Position numbers and translations under genes: made by a program. The notes below the pieces were generated by a model. It saw only the letters and a program-made list of their open reading frames with translations. It did no database searches and had not been told where the DNA came from. This document shows positions 43,191 through 53,283 of a stretch of 64,000 nt of DNA, piece by piece. Each line of letters starts with the position of its first letter. Positions within the stretch are counted from its first letter, which is position 1. The stretch is from Hemerocallis citrina (lineage: Eukaryota; Streptophyta; Magnoliopsida; Asparagales; Asphodelaceae), in NCBI GenBank assembly GCA_017893485.1, contig JACEHZ010000592.1, positions 1-64,000 on the forward strand, in the 5' to 3' direction.

Positions 43191-44678
43191 CTTGTTACAA
43201 GGTCTCCAAAGTCGGTCACCTTGAGGCTCATCGACTTGGAGACCCGGAGGGCAAGGAGGTGTCAAGAGAGCATTTGACAAGGTTCAAAATCGACCGCCTC
43301 GAGGCTCACCGACTTGGAGATCCGGGGGGCAAGGGGGTGTCAAGAGGTATCATTTGACAAGGTTCAACGACGCTCAAGTCTTCTGGATTTTCTTTCAAAA
43401 CTTTGCAATAAGGTCAATATACATAATGACCAAATCATGTAATAAAGGCTAGCCACTAAGACAACCACTTAGATTTATATTTCAATAAAAGTTCAGCATT
43501 TTCTTTCGAAAATTCAAGTACTACTCTCCCATTGTAAGCAAGGAGTGCCCCGTTCAGCTCCTCCCCCGAGCCATACCAACAATTCCTTCACTCCATAACC
43601 TTTAAGAGGCAGGTTCGGAGTCCAACAAGAGTTGCTCCCACAAGCAACCAACTCTGTAAGCTGAGTCTAGAGTCCAGCTAGAGCTGCTCCCATAACTAGC
43701 TAACTTCCGAGCGAACTCCTTAAGGTGAGTTCAAAGTCCAGCTAGAGCTACTATCACAACTCATTAACTCTTAAGGTTGGTTCGGAGTCCAGTTGAAGCT
43801 GCTCCCATAACTCATTAACTCTAAGATGAGTATGAGTTTGGAGTCCAGCTACAGCTGCTCCCACAACTCATTCTACGATGAGTTCGGAGTCCAGCTACAG
43901 CTGCTCCCTCAACTCGTTATCTCACAAGCAAACAAGTTCAAAGCTCGACTTGTCATCTGAAGTCACTCTCACAACTCATGGACTACCTTGACCAGCAAGA
44001 TATAGAGTCAGGTCCTCAATGGTGCTACTCCCGTAGCCTGACGAAGAGACAAGGGTCCAGCTCTTTAACAGAGCTGCCTTTACAATTCTAAAAACAAAAA
44101 ATTATAATTCAAAGAAGACAAGAGGTGGTGCTTGAACACTTAAAATAATTCATCTCATTACAAGGATCAAAGAGTACATCAAAAGTAAGTTTAACAAAAT
44201 TACAAGTCTCCATCTCAATTACCCTTGCTCCCTCAAGGCAAGAGGATGTTCCGCTTAAGTGATGCAGTCTGCTTGCGACCTCTTGGCCACAGAAGACTCG
44301 CCTCTAACACCCAAACGACTCAGGGGAGGGCCTAATCCAACAAGATTGAGTCTGTGACGCAAACCTGCTAACACGCCCCGTCTTCATGAGAGGGGTCTTG
44401 CTAGACGGTCCAGGTACTCCGCTCTAAGCATCTCCCGGGGTTCTCAAAGTTACTCGGGGATTCAAAGCTAGCTCGTGGAAGAAACTCCCGCAATTATGTC
44501 CCTCACGGGAACAAGAGGTGACCCACGACCTAGCATCTCCAAGTAACAACTTCATCTAATGAATCTCCACTTCCTGCTGGACCAACCACTCCTTGAGATG
44601 AGCCTTCTAAACATTAATCTTCAACCGTGTCTTGCGAATCCGAGTCAAACACTTTGAGAGGGCCTCACCCGAGTGGTC
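43191..44678. repeat. Repeat-rich spacer of Tat copy 2
   Basis: 43560-44060 holds about eight imperfect units of 50-60 bp around GAGTTCGGAGTCCAGCT and GCTGCTCCCACAACTC. The reverse complement of the 116-bp repeat in Tat copy 1 (19494-19840) has the same two words, at the same place between pol and antisense ORF. 43191-43560 has a repeated GACTTGGAGAYCCGG word. No genes. Confidence 0.65.
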
Positions 44679-44984
44679 CTAACCAACATCTTTCAAGCGG
44701 GCAACTTCCAAGCTCCTTTCAAGAACTACATTGGTCAACTCATCTCTCTCAAGTACGGCTGCATGCAAGGCACCCTGAAGCTTTACTATCTCTGTGTTCT
44801 TCCTAACTAACATAGCCCTCAGCCAACCAAGCTCTGACCCTGCCCCGAGCGACTTCCTGCGCATCCGAGCAAGTCCTAGCTCGGCCACACGCAACAGGGT
44901 CCGGAGATGAGCAATCTCGGCATCACAATGGTCCCCTCCTGTGTACGCAACTATCTCCCAACAAACAAACCCAAAGGGCTTCAC
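44679..44984 (-). pseudogene. Antisense-ORF remnant (coiled-coil exon) of Tat copy 2
   Basis: The minus-strand open frame contains AEIAHLRTLL, VLERDELTNVV and LEVARLKDVG. It parallels exon 4 of the antisense gene in copy 1, which has VEVAHLRADL, VERDELTGEV and IEVTHLRRII. A CACAG acceptor precedes it at about 44937, as for exon 4 in copy 1. The upstream exons with the PF04195-type domain are absent. Confidence 0.55.
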
Positions 44985-45693
44985 AACTCAACAACTCAAG
45001 GCAATCCGTTCTCAGCCATTCTTCAGAGCTACACCAACTCATTGACTCCATACAACAAGTTCAGTGCTCCACTCATCGCTCGAGCTCTCCCAACAACTCA
45101 TTGACAACATACAATGAGTTAGGTTCTTCGCTCCTTGCCCGAGCTCCTCCAACAACTCATTCACCCCTTACAATGAGTTCGGTGCTCCGCCCACCGCTCG
45201 AGTTCCTCCAAAAACTCATTCTCCTCATGCAATGAGTTTGGTGCTTCACTTGTCTCCCCAGCCTTTCCATCGGTTTATTAAGTCCATACAACGAATTAGG
45301 TGCTATACTTCTTGCACGAACTCCTCTAACAACTCATTGACTCCATATAATGAGTTTGGTGTTCTGCTCGCCGTCTAAGCCTTTCCAACGGCTCATTGAT
45401 TCCACACAGTGAGTTTGATGTTCCGCTCGCCTTCCGAGCGGTCATCTTCCACAGTGAGTTCGGAGCTTAACTCATCCCTAGAATTGCTCCCTAAACTCAC
45501 CTCCCGAACGACTCTTTCCTATATCCTAGCAATGCGTTTCTTCACCTCGCTTGCCTCCCACCTCCCGAGCGGTCTTCTTCCACAATGAGTTCAGAGCTCA
45601 ACTCATTACTATAGTTGCTCCCTAAACTCACCTCCCGAGTGGCTCTCCCATAGAGCTAGCAAAGCCCCTCTTCATAGTCCCTCAGGACCGAAG
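44985..45693. repeat. Imperfect 55-65-bp tandem repeats of Tat copy 2
   Basis: Repeated words CAACTCATTGACTCC, ACAATGAGTTCGGTGCTCCGC and GCTCGAGCTCCTCCAA. Variable, no coding potential. The array is interrupted by the Tekay-like element at CTTCT. Confidence 0.65.
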
Positions 45694-45698
45694 CTTCT

Positions 45699-48515
45699 TG
45701 TAACTCCCTATTCCAGTTGTACGTATTTTATTATGTAAATTTTTGTACTTCAATTTTCAGATCAGTTTTTTTTTCTCTTTGAACTCTTTATCTAAAGCCA
45801 GAATATTTTTCTGATCAATTCTATAATTTTGTGATTTTTCGATCGGAGTTTAAATACAAACTTTAATCCTGATTAATCCTAATCCTAATCCTAATTCTTA
45901 ATCCAATTTTCTTCCTCCCTACACCTTATTTTCTCCCTCCCTACTTCTCCATTTCTGCATACGCCAACCTCCCCCCCTCATTTTCTCCTTCTACGCCTAG
46001 CTTCTCATTTTTTCCACACATTTGATTTTTCTACACCACCACACTCCTATCCCTTGATTTTTCTACACCCCTCCTATCCCTTCCTTTCTATACACACACA
46101 CACACACACACATGCAGAACCTCCCACCTCATTCCCTTCTTCTCTTCCTTTGCCTTCTTCACACCCGAGAGCCCTTCTCCTTCTCTTCCCCTGCCTTCTT
46201 CACACCCGAGAGCTCAAGCAACACCCAAGCTCCACTTTACCTTCCACCTTCGAGCCAACGACTCCGCTTCTACGATCCCGTGAACCCCGAAAAACAACCC
46301 GACGCCGCACCACCTTGTTGTTGTCGTCGCTCACCGTTGCTACCGTTCGTCGCTAGCTACCGTCTTGCCACCATTCTTACCGCCGTTGTGCTGCCGTCCG
46401 TTGCCGACGTCACTTCTTCTTTCCGTGGTTAACACCACCACCGAAATCGTCACGTTATAAGGCAAGTACCTTGTACACTATTTTTGTTCTCGTACAAGCA
46501 TTTTTCTTGGACTCGTGGCAAGTAGTCTAGTCATCATCATGTTTTATTGCCAAACTCCATTCTAGTCACTGGTTTCATACTATATCAACCCAAGAGTGAA
46601 CTGTTAACACATTTCGAATCGTGTTATCGAATATCGAATATTCAATCTTACTATCTCTAAAATTTCTTGACCTTGCACTAAGAAGTCGACCATTCTCCCG
46701 ATACTGGATTGAAGATTTTCTACGTGGAAATCGTATCCCATCGAGTCCCGAATCCAGAACATCTGACGGTTTCTCAATCGGATGTATAGATTGTGAGCTA
46801 TCGCGATTTTAGTACTGGCATATTGTGAATTTCTGAACCTGCACGGGATCACTAACCGATCTCTCGTACTGAGAATTTGACCATGTTCCCGACACTGGAT
46901 CGAAAAACTTTCTACATAAAAATCGTAGCTCTTCGAGTCTAGATATCCGAAACATCCTATAGTTTCTCAATCCGATGTATAGATTGTGAGATATTGCAGT
47001 TTTAGTATTGTGACTCCGAATTTTCAGAATGCACGCGAAACATCGAAACCAGCGAAGAATGAATTTGTACGCATAGCTACTGTCTTTAGAATGTATCGTG
47101 TGAATATGCGTTGGAACCGAAAGAGAGTCTACTTTCTAGAATTTCTGACGGAATCGGATTTGCTTTTCTGTAACAACGGAAAAGTGAATTTGAATGCAGA
47201 TATGTCAAGTTATCTAAAAATTCATCTATACATTTTTGCATATAAACCCGCTACTTTTCATATTTAATGAACTGAATGTATTATTGTTCTTGTAATAATA
47301 ACTTGCATATATATAATAGGTTGATAGAATGCATTTTATACCACTTGATAATTTATAATAACTACTCTCGATACATATACTCGTTTTACGTCTCATGTTC
47401 ATGATTACTGCCCTTGATATTTTCCTTGAGTAAACTATTTGATTACACTGTTCCACTAGTCGTACCAACTGCATGTTCATAATAAAAGAATAACAAGCCG
47501 GGGTTATAAGGGTACGGCTTAATAGTGGACAATATAAGGGAGTATACTCGGAAGGGGACTCGTGTTTCCCGAAATAGTGATTCTGGATTCTTGATTCTTG
47601 GTTACAAAATTCTTGATTACATAATTCTCGATTACATGATTCATGATTATATGTCTTGATACTATCACTGGAAGACCCGAGTACATAATCCTATAGAATT
47701 CACTATTTAAGTCTAAACGTCACATGATTGATATGCACCGAACTTGTGGTATGGGACACAGGATTGCGTGTATTAGATAAGTTAATAACACAGATAAACT
47801 TGAGATCTTCACTAAGCATGATTCTTGATTACATGACTCTTCGTTACATGACTCTTGATTCTTGATTACATGACTCTTGATTACATGACTCTCGATCCTT
47901 GATTATATGATTATCAATTAACTGAGCCTAGGTTATCAATTGCTTATACCTTGAAGTCTAGAATACACTAGTTACAGTTATTACTTACATGATCATATTG
48001 TCCTATTTCCTTGTTTACTTCCATATTGTATTTGTACTTCTACTTCTTATTTCTTCCATGTTATATCTTGTTATATTACCCCTTTTTCTGCTTGTTGCTA
48101 CTTGCTGCCCGAAACTTGCTCTAACGGAAACTTTTTTATTTTTCTTTGAGTTAATAATTATACAGATACTGATGGACCCGACGAGCAGACTCTCTAGATG
48201 ATCGTTGCTGCTTCCTTACTACTTCATGTTGTTTTTTTTCAGTCGCTATTTTATCTAGTTGTTATAGCGAACTGCTTATCATATTATTTTAATTCCGGCA
48301 CCTTGTACTCCCGGGCATCTTGACCCGATGTTGATGTATTATCCAAATGATGGTTATTCTATTTTCAGCTCATGTGATTATTATATTTGACTGCGTGATT
48401 GTGTTATAAAGATCTTGTTGAGCTTATAATTGTACAGCTTATGGATGATGTATATCATTTGTTGGGCCTCAGTTGCGTGCCTGTATTTCCGTACAGTGGG
48501 AAGCGGGGCGTGACA
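45699..48515 (+). repeat. 5' LTR of the Tekay-like element
   Basis: 2817 bp, from TGTAACTCCC to GGGGCGTGACA. It contains a CA microsatellite (about 46090-46112), a Pro/Ser-codon-like CT-rich stretch (46050-46430) and a series of TTGATTACATGA words (about 47580-47920). ORFs here are composition artefacts. Confidence 0.9.
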
Positions 48516-48524
48516 GATTTTTAG

Positions 48525-48536
48525 TGGTATCAGAGC
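48525..48536 (+). other. Primer-binding site, initiator-Met type
   Basis: TGGTATCAGAGC, nine bases after the LTR end. Confidence 0.9.
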
Positions 48537-48636
48537 CTAGGCTCGAACCATGTTAAGCTCAACCAGTATGCACACCGCATTGATCACATGAACATTTAAA
48601 TAACCCAGATAATGACCTTAATCGATTTTGCAGAAT

Positions 48637-49938
48637 ATGGTTTGCGGAGGATCTTCAACTTCACGACCCAGAGATGCACCGTCAAAGAACGCTGCAGTTC
48701 TCCGAGCAATGCAGCGAATGATGGAGCTCCAACAGGAACAAAACCAGTTGATGAGGGGCAGTTTGGAAATAGCTCAAGAAGCTGCCAACCGAGCTGGACC
48801 AATCCTAGGAGCATTACCGCCAAGGCCTGGCACCGTGTCAGATTTCATGAGATTGCGACTGGAGAAGTTTGCAGGAACCGAGTCACCACTGGAAGCTGAG
48901 CAGTGGCTAATTAGAACTGAGCAGTTGCTACAGGCCGCACGAATATCTGATGTGGGCCATGTAGATGTAGTCACCATTCAGCTGGCAGACATTGCCCACA
49001 TCTGGTGGAAGGCGGAAACCGAAAGATTAGAGAAGCCTATCACTTGGGCCACCTTCGCCGAATGCTTTTTAACTAAGTTCTTCCCTAGCGTTACTAAAGT
49101 AGAGATGGAACGTCAGTTCATTTCTCTAACTCAAGGAAAACGGTCAGTTGATGAATATGCCGCAGAGTTCACTCGGCTGAGTCGTTTTGCATCAGCCATG
49201 GTAGCAAATGATGAGGATAAGGCCCGACGATTCTTGTTGGGCTTGGACTATGATATTCAGGATCGTCTAGCCGTCCACCAGCACCGTACCTACGCTGTCG
49301 TGCTTGATGCAGCAAGGGTTCAGGAACAAACTCACCGGAGGAGGAATGCCGCTCAGCAGGCATTACAACCTGCCACTGTCATGAGGCCATCGGGAGGACC
49401 GATACGAAGGCCAGTTCAGACCCCAACGATTAGAACACTACCCTACTCACCAGTTGCTATGAAGAAGAACCTGGAGTGTGACTATTGCCACAAGATTGAC
49501 CATGTACGAAGGGACTGTAGGGCTGCTAACCGCCTGTGCCTTGCATGCGGAGCAAGCGACCACATGCTCCGAGATTGTCCGAGGAACAGGTATGGTGCAC
49601 CAGCTGGAGGATCCACACAACAAGGACCACCAGCTCATAGTCTGGGCAGGCCACCGCTTCCACCACAAAGGCAAGTTTATGATCAGAGGAACATAGATCC
49701 TAGGGGAGGCCAGACTGGAGGACGTGGTCAGGCCTACAATCTGATGGTAGAAGAGGCAGAGACTGCTGAAGGAGTAGTTGCAGGTATTCTTACATTTGAG
49801 TCATATTCAGTTCTTGCATTTTCTTTCATTTTTGCATTCTTCTTTATTCTTTATCTCATTATTAGTTATCTCATTAATAGTTATCTCATCATTAGGTATC
49901 ATCCTAGTTCACTCCTTTCCTACCCATGTTCTCTTTGA
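48637..49938 (+). CDS. Gag of the Tekay-like element
   Basis: 433 codons from ATG 48637. The open frame extends three codons further upstream but lacks an ATG there, and TTTTGCAG just before looks like a splice acceptor. The gag core (PGTVSDFMRLRLEKFAGTES, KRSVDEYAAEFTRLSRFA) belongs to the retrotransposon gag family. Two nucleocapsid knuckles, CDYCHKIDHVRRDC and CLACGASDHMLRDC, lie at about 49477-49575. The reading frame crosses the intron-like segment 49784-49895 and stops at 49936-49938, so the last 50 residues are hydrophobic and unlike Gag. They may be added only when the segment is unspliced. Structural protein of the cytoplasmic particle. Confidence 0.85.
   Translation: MVCGGSSTSRPRDAPSKNAAVLRAMQRMMELQQEQNQLMRGSLEIAQEAANRAGPILGALPPRPGTVSDFMRLRLEKFAGTESPLEAEQWLIRTEQLLQAARISDVGHVDVVTIQLADIAHIWWKAETERLEKPITWATFAECFLTKFFPSVTKVEMERQFISLTQGKRSVDEYAAEFTRLSRFASAMVANDEDKARRFLLGLDYDIQDRLAVHQHRTYAVVLDAARVQEQTHRRRNAAQQALQPATVMRPSGGPIRRPVQTPTIRTLPYSPVAMKKNLECDYCHKIDHVRRDCRAANRLCLACGASDHMLRDCPRNRYGAPAGGSTQQGPPAHSLGRPPLPPQRQVYDQRNIDPRGGQTGGRGQAYNLMVEEAETAEGVVAGILTFESYSVLAFSFIFAFFFILYLIISYLINSYLIIRYHPSSLLSYPCSL
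49784..49895 (+). other. Intron-like segment between gag and protease
   Basis: 112 bp, 5' GTATTC ... ATTAG 3', very T-rich. Removing it joins the Gag frame (VVA|G) to the protease frame (IILVHSFP then the DSGATHSF active site) without loss, which is how related elements read straight through. The last 45 bp are three 15-bp units (49851-49865, 49866-49880, 49881-49895), each ending in TAG, so three acceptors 15 nt apart keep the same frame. Alternatively the open +1 overlap (49778-49938) could allow frameshifting. Confidence 0.6.
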
Positions 49939-50536
49939 TTCCGGTGCTACCCATTCTTTTATTTCTGCTCGATTCGTTGGTCGACATCATTTGCCCTGTG
50001 ATGATATGCCAGTTGCTTGGAATATCACCACGGGAGCAGGTGTCATTGTTTGTTCTAGAGAATGCAAGCAGAGTCCCTTGCTGATCCATAGTATGGATTT
50101 TAAGGCAAACCTTATCGTCATCAACAACTCAGGGTTTGATGTCATACTTGGAATGGATTGGTTGGGAGCTACTCATGCCGTAATTGACTGCCGAAAGAAG
50201 AAGGTAGTGTTCCGAATTCCAGGTCGCCAGGAATTCGAGTTCCATGCTGGCGATACACCGTTTGGGCATGTCAAGGAGGCTGGAATACTGGAATCAACGT
50301 GCACTGATGGCGAAGTAGCACCTTTGATCGTACGTGATTTTCTAGATGTCTTTCCTGATGAATTGCCTGGGTTGCCACCAGATCGCGATGTGGAGTTTAG
50401 TATCGAGATCCAACCAGGTACAACGCCAATATCGAAAAATCCCTACAGGATGGCACCCGTGGAATTGGCCGAACTGAAGGTGCAAGTTCAAGAATTACCA
50501 GATAAGGGATATGTTAGGCCGAGTGTTTCACCTTAG
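49896..50536 (+). pseudogene. Protease and start of RT of the Tekay-like element
   Basis: Begins IILVHSFPTHVLFDSGATHSF, with the retroviral aspartic protease triad DSG, then VILGMDWLG and the linker FPDELPGLPPDRDVEFSIE leading to the reverse transcriptase. A TAG at 50534-50536 replaces a codon that is Trp in relatives (SP-W-GAP), so the frame is cut just before the RT palm. The upstream hydrophobic extension in this frame (from 49778) comes from the intron-like segment. Confidence 0.8.
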
Positions 50537-51809
50537 GGAGCTCCTGTATTGTTTGTTAAGAAGAAGGATGGAAGTCGTAGGCTCTGCATCGATTATCGGG
50601 AACTAAACAACGCGACTGTGAAGAACCGGTACCCACTACTAAGGATTGACGACCTATTTGATCAACTTAGAGGTGCTTTTATTTTCTCAAAGTTGGATCT
50701 TCGTTCGGGATACCATCAAGTTAGGGTGAAGACCAGGGATATTGAGAAGACAGCATTTCGAACCCGATATGGTCATTATGAATTCCTTGTAATGCCATTC
50801 GGAGTTACCAATGCACCAGCTGTTTTCATGAGCCTGATGAACATGGTGTTTTCACCATTTTTGGACAAGTTCGTAGTAGTATTCATCGATGACATCCTGG
50901 TGTATTCTCGGAACAAGGAGGAGCACGCTAAGCATCTGAGGATCGCTCTACATACGTTGAGGGAGAATTGCCTTTTTGGGAAGCTAAGTAAATGCGATTT
51001 CTGGCTGGATCGTGTTGCATTTTTAGGCCACATCATCTCAGGAGCTGGAGTTTCAGTAGACCCAGAGAAAGTTGCTGCTGTCAAGGATTGGCCAGTACCC
51101 AAGTCAGTGTCAGAAGTTCGTAGTTTTCTCGGACTAGCAGGCTATTATCGAAAGTTTGTTCAGGACTTCTCAAGGATTGCTGGACCACTGACAAAACTGA
51201 TAAGGAAGGATCAGAAGTTCGTATGGGATGATGCGTGTGGTCAGGCCTTCGAGGAGTTGAAAGATCGACTGACATCAGCACATGTGTTAACTGTACCAGA
51301 TAGTTCAGGAGGATTCGTGATTGATTGTGATGCATCTGGTAAAGGCTTGGGAGCGGTACTGATGCAGCAAGGCAAAGTTGTTGCTTACGCATCCAGACAA
51401 TTGAGGCCTCATGAGCAGAACTACCCTACTCATGATCTAGAGCTCGCATCTGTGATTTTTTGCTTTGAAGCTATGGAGGCACTACTTGCTCGGTGATAGA
51501 GTTGAAATCTTCACTGACCATAAGAGCCTCAAGTATGTATTCACGCAGAAGGAGTTAAACATGAGGCAGAGGAGATGGCTGGAATTCATGGCAGACTATG
51601 ACATCAACCTACAGTATCACCCGGGTAAAGTGAACACGGTACCAGACGCCCTGAGTAGGAGACCAGCAGCTATGTTTCTCACTGAGCAGAAGATATTATT
51701 GGAAGAAATGAGGAGACTGAACTTGGAAGTAATTTTGCCAGGTTCAATACAAAAATTTATGATGTTACAGTTGCAATCTTCATTAGTGGAGCAGATCAAA
51801 GAAGCCTAA
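50537..51809 (+). pseudogene. Reverse transcriptase and RNase H of the Tekay-like element
   Basis: 50549-51496: RT with [42 protein letters not shown] and the catalytic FIDD (about 50882-50893), then RNase H start ([18 protein letters not shown]). An extra T in TTTTTT at 51456-51461 shifts the frame, and RNase H continues at 51465-51809 with [20 protein letters not shown] and [11 protein letters not shown] at 51807-51809 ends it where relatives continue into integrase. Confidence 0.85.
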
Positions 51810-53207
51810 GCAAGTGATGAGCAGTTACAGAAGTTCAGAAGTCAAGTCGAGGCAGGCTTGAGAACCGACTTGATTATTCATGCAAATGGATCACTTCGCT
51901 TCGGAGCACGATTGTGTGTACCTAAGGGAGAAGTCAGACAAGAATTACTCGCAGAAGCCCACCATTCACCCTATTCCATTCATCCTGGAGGCACAAAGAT
52001 GTACAGAGATCTGAGGCAACATTTTTGGTGGCACGGCATGAAGAGAGCAGTGGCGAAGTTTGTATCACAGTGTCTGATTTGCCAACAAGTGAAAGCAGAA
52101 CATCAGAGGACCGCTGGACTATTGCAGCCTCTTCCAATCCCGAAGTGGAAATGGGAGAACATCACCATCGACTTTGTGACGGCACTTCCAAGGAGTCCCA
52201 AGGGTCATAATGCCATTTGGGTGATCGTTGATCGTTTGACGAAGAGCGCCCACTTCATACCTTTCAGAGCGGGTCAGTCCACAGAAAGTCTGGCCGAGAA
52301 GTACATACAGGAGATTGTACGGTTGCATGGAGTTTCCGTCAGTATTGTGGCGGATAGAGATACGAGGTTCAGGTCCCAATTCTGGGAGAGCCTTCAGAGA
52401 AGTCTGGGAAGCATGTTGAATTATAGTACAGCATTCCACCCTCAGACGGATGGACAGTCTGAAAGGACTATTCAAACTCTGGAAGACATGTTGAGGTCTT
52501 GTGTTCTTCAATTTGGAGGTTCTTGGGAAGATCATCTGCACTTGGTTGAATTCTCGTACAATAACAGTTACCAGGCAAGCCTCAAGGCAGCACCATTCGA
52601 GGCACTCTATGGTCGTAAGTGTAGATCACCAGTCTGTTGGGATGACATCGGCGAGAGAAAATTTTTGGGACCAGAGTTGATTACGAAGTCAGTGGATGCA
52701 GTGTCTCAGATTAGGAAACACCTGAGGGCAGCTCAAGACAGGCAAAGGAAATGGGCGGACACTCACCGCAGACCCTTAGAGTTTGAGGCAGGTGATCATG
52801 TGTTCCTCAAAGTATCACCATCAAGGGGCATCATCCGTTTCAGAGGCGGAGGCAAGCTTAGTCCCCGATTCATCGGCCCATTCGATATTGTGGAACGAGT
52901 GGGCAAGGTTGCTTACAGGCTCGCGCTACCACTGGTGTTATCAGGAGTTCATGACGTATTCCATGTTTCCCAAATCAGGAAGTACATCAGAGATGTCAAC
53001 CATATCGTCGACTACTCAGAGTTATCTGTACGTCCAGACTTATCATGTGAAGCTCAACCAATTTCTATCTTGGACAGGCGTGAGAAAGTGCTGAAGAATA
53101 AAGTCATCAAGCTTGTATGAGTCTCTTGGAATCCTCACTCGCCAGGAGAGTCGACATGGGAGCTCGAGGAAGAAATCCAGAAGAAGTACCCCCATATGTT
53201 CGAGTAG
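51810..53207 (+). pseudogene. Integrase and chromodomain-like tail of the Tekay-like element
   Basis: Zinc-binding HHCC part (about 51950-52090: SQCLICQQVKAEH), catalytic core with TIDFVTALP, VADRDTRF and QTDGQSERTIQTLE (DDE), C-terminal region with FEAGDHVFLKVSPSRG, and SAGVHDVFHVSQ-like words near 52950. The chromodomain-type tail reads ILDRREKVLKNKVIKLV, a TGA at 53118-53120, then STWELEEEIQKKYPHMF to the TAG at 53205-53207. Integrase inserts the cDNA; chromodomain tails direct it to heterochromatin. Confidence 0.85.
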
Positions 53208-53269
53208 GTGTCTTGCTTTTCTATCCTATATCTCGCCTGAATAAATTTCGAGTACGAAATTTTTTTTGT

Positions 53270-53283
53270 AAGGTGGGTAGGAT
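53270..53283 (+). other. Polypurine tract of the Tekay-like element
   Basis: AAGGTGGGTAGGAT directly before the TG of the 3' LTR. Confidence 0.75.

Noticed and set aside
45874..45902. Telomere-like TAATCCTAATCC repeats (also at 53458)
   Set aside because: Unit does not match the plant telomere CCCTAAA and is part of the Tekay-like LTR, present in both copies.
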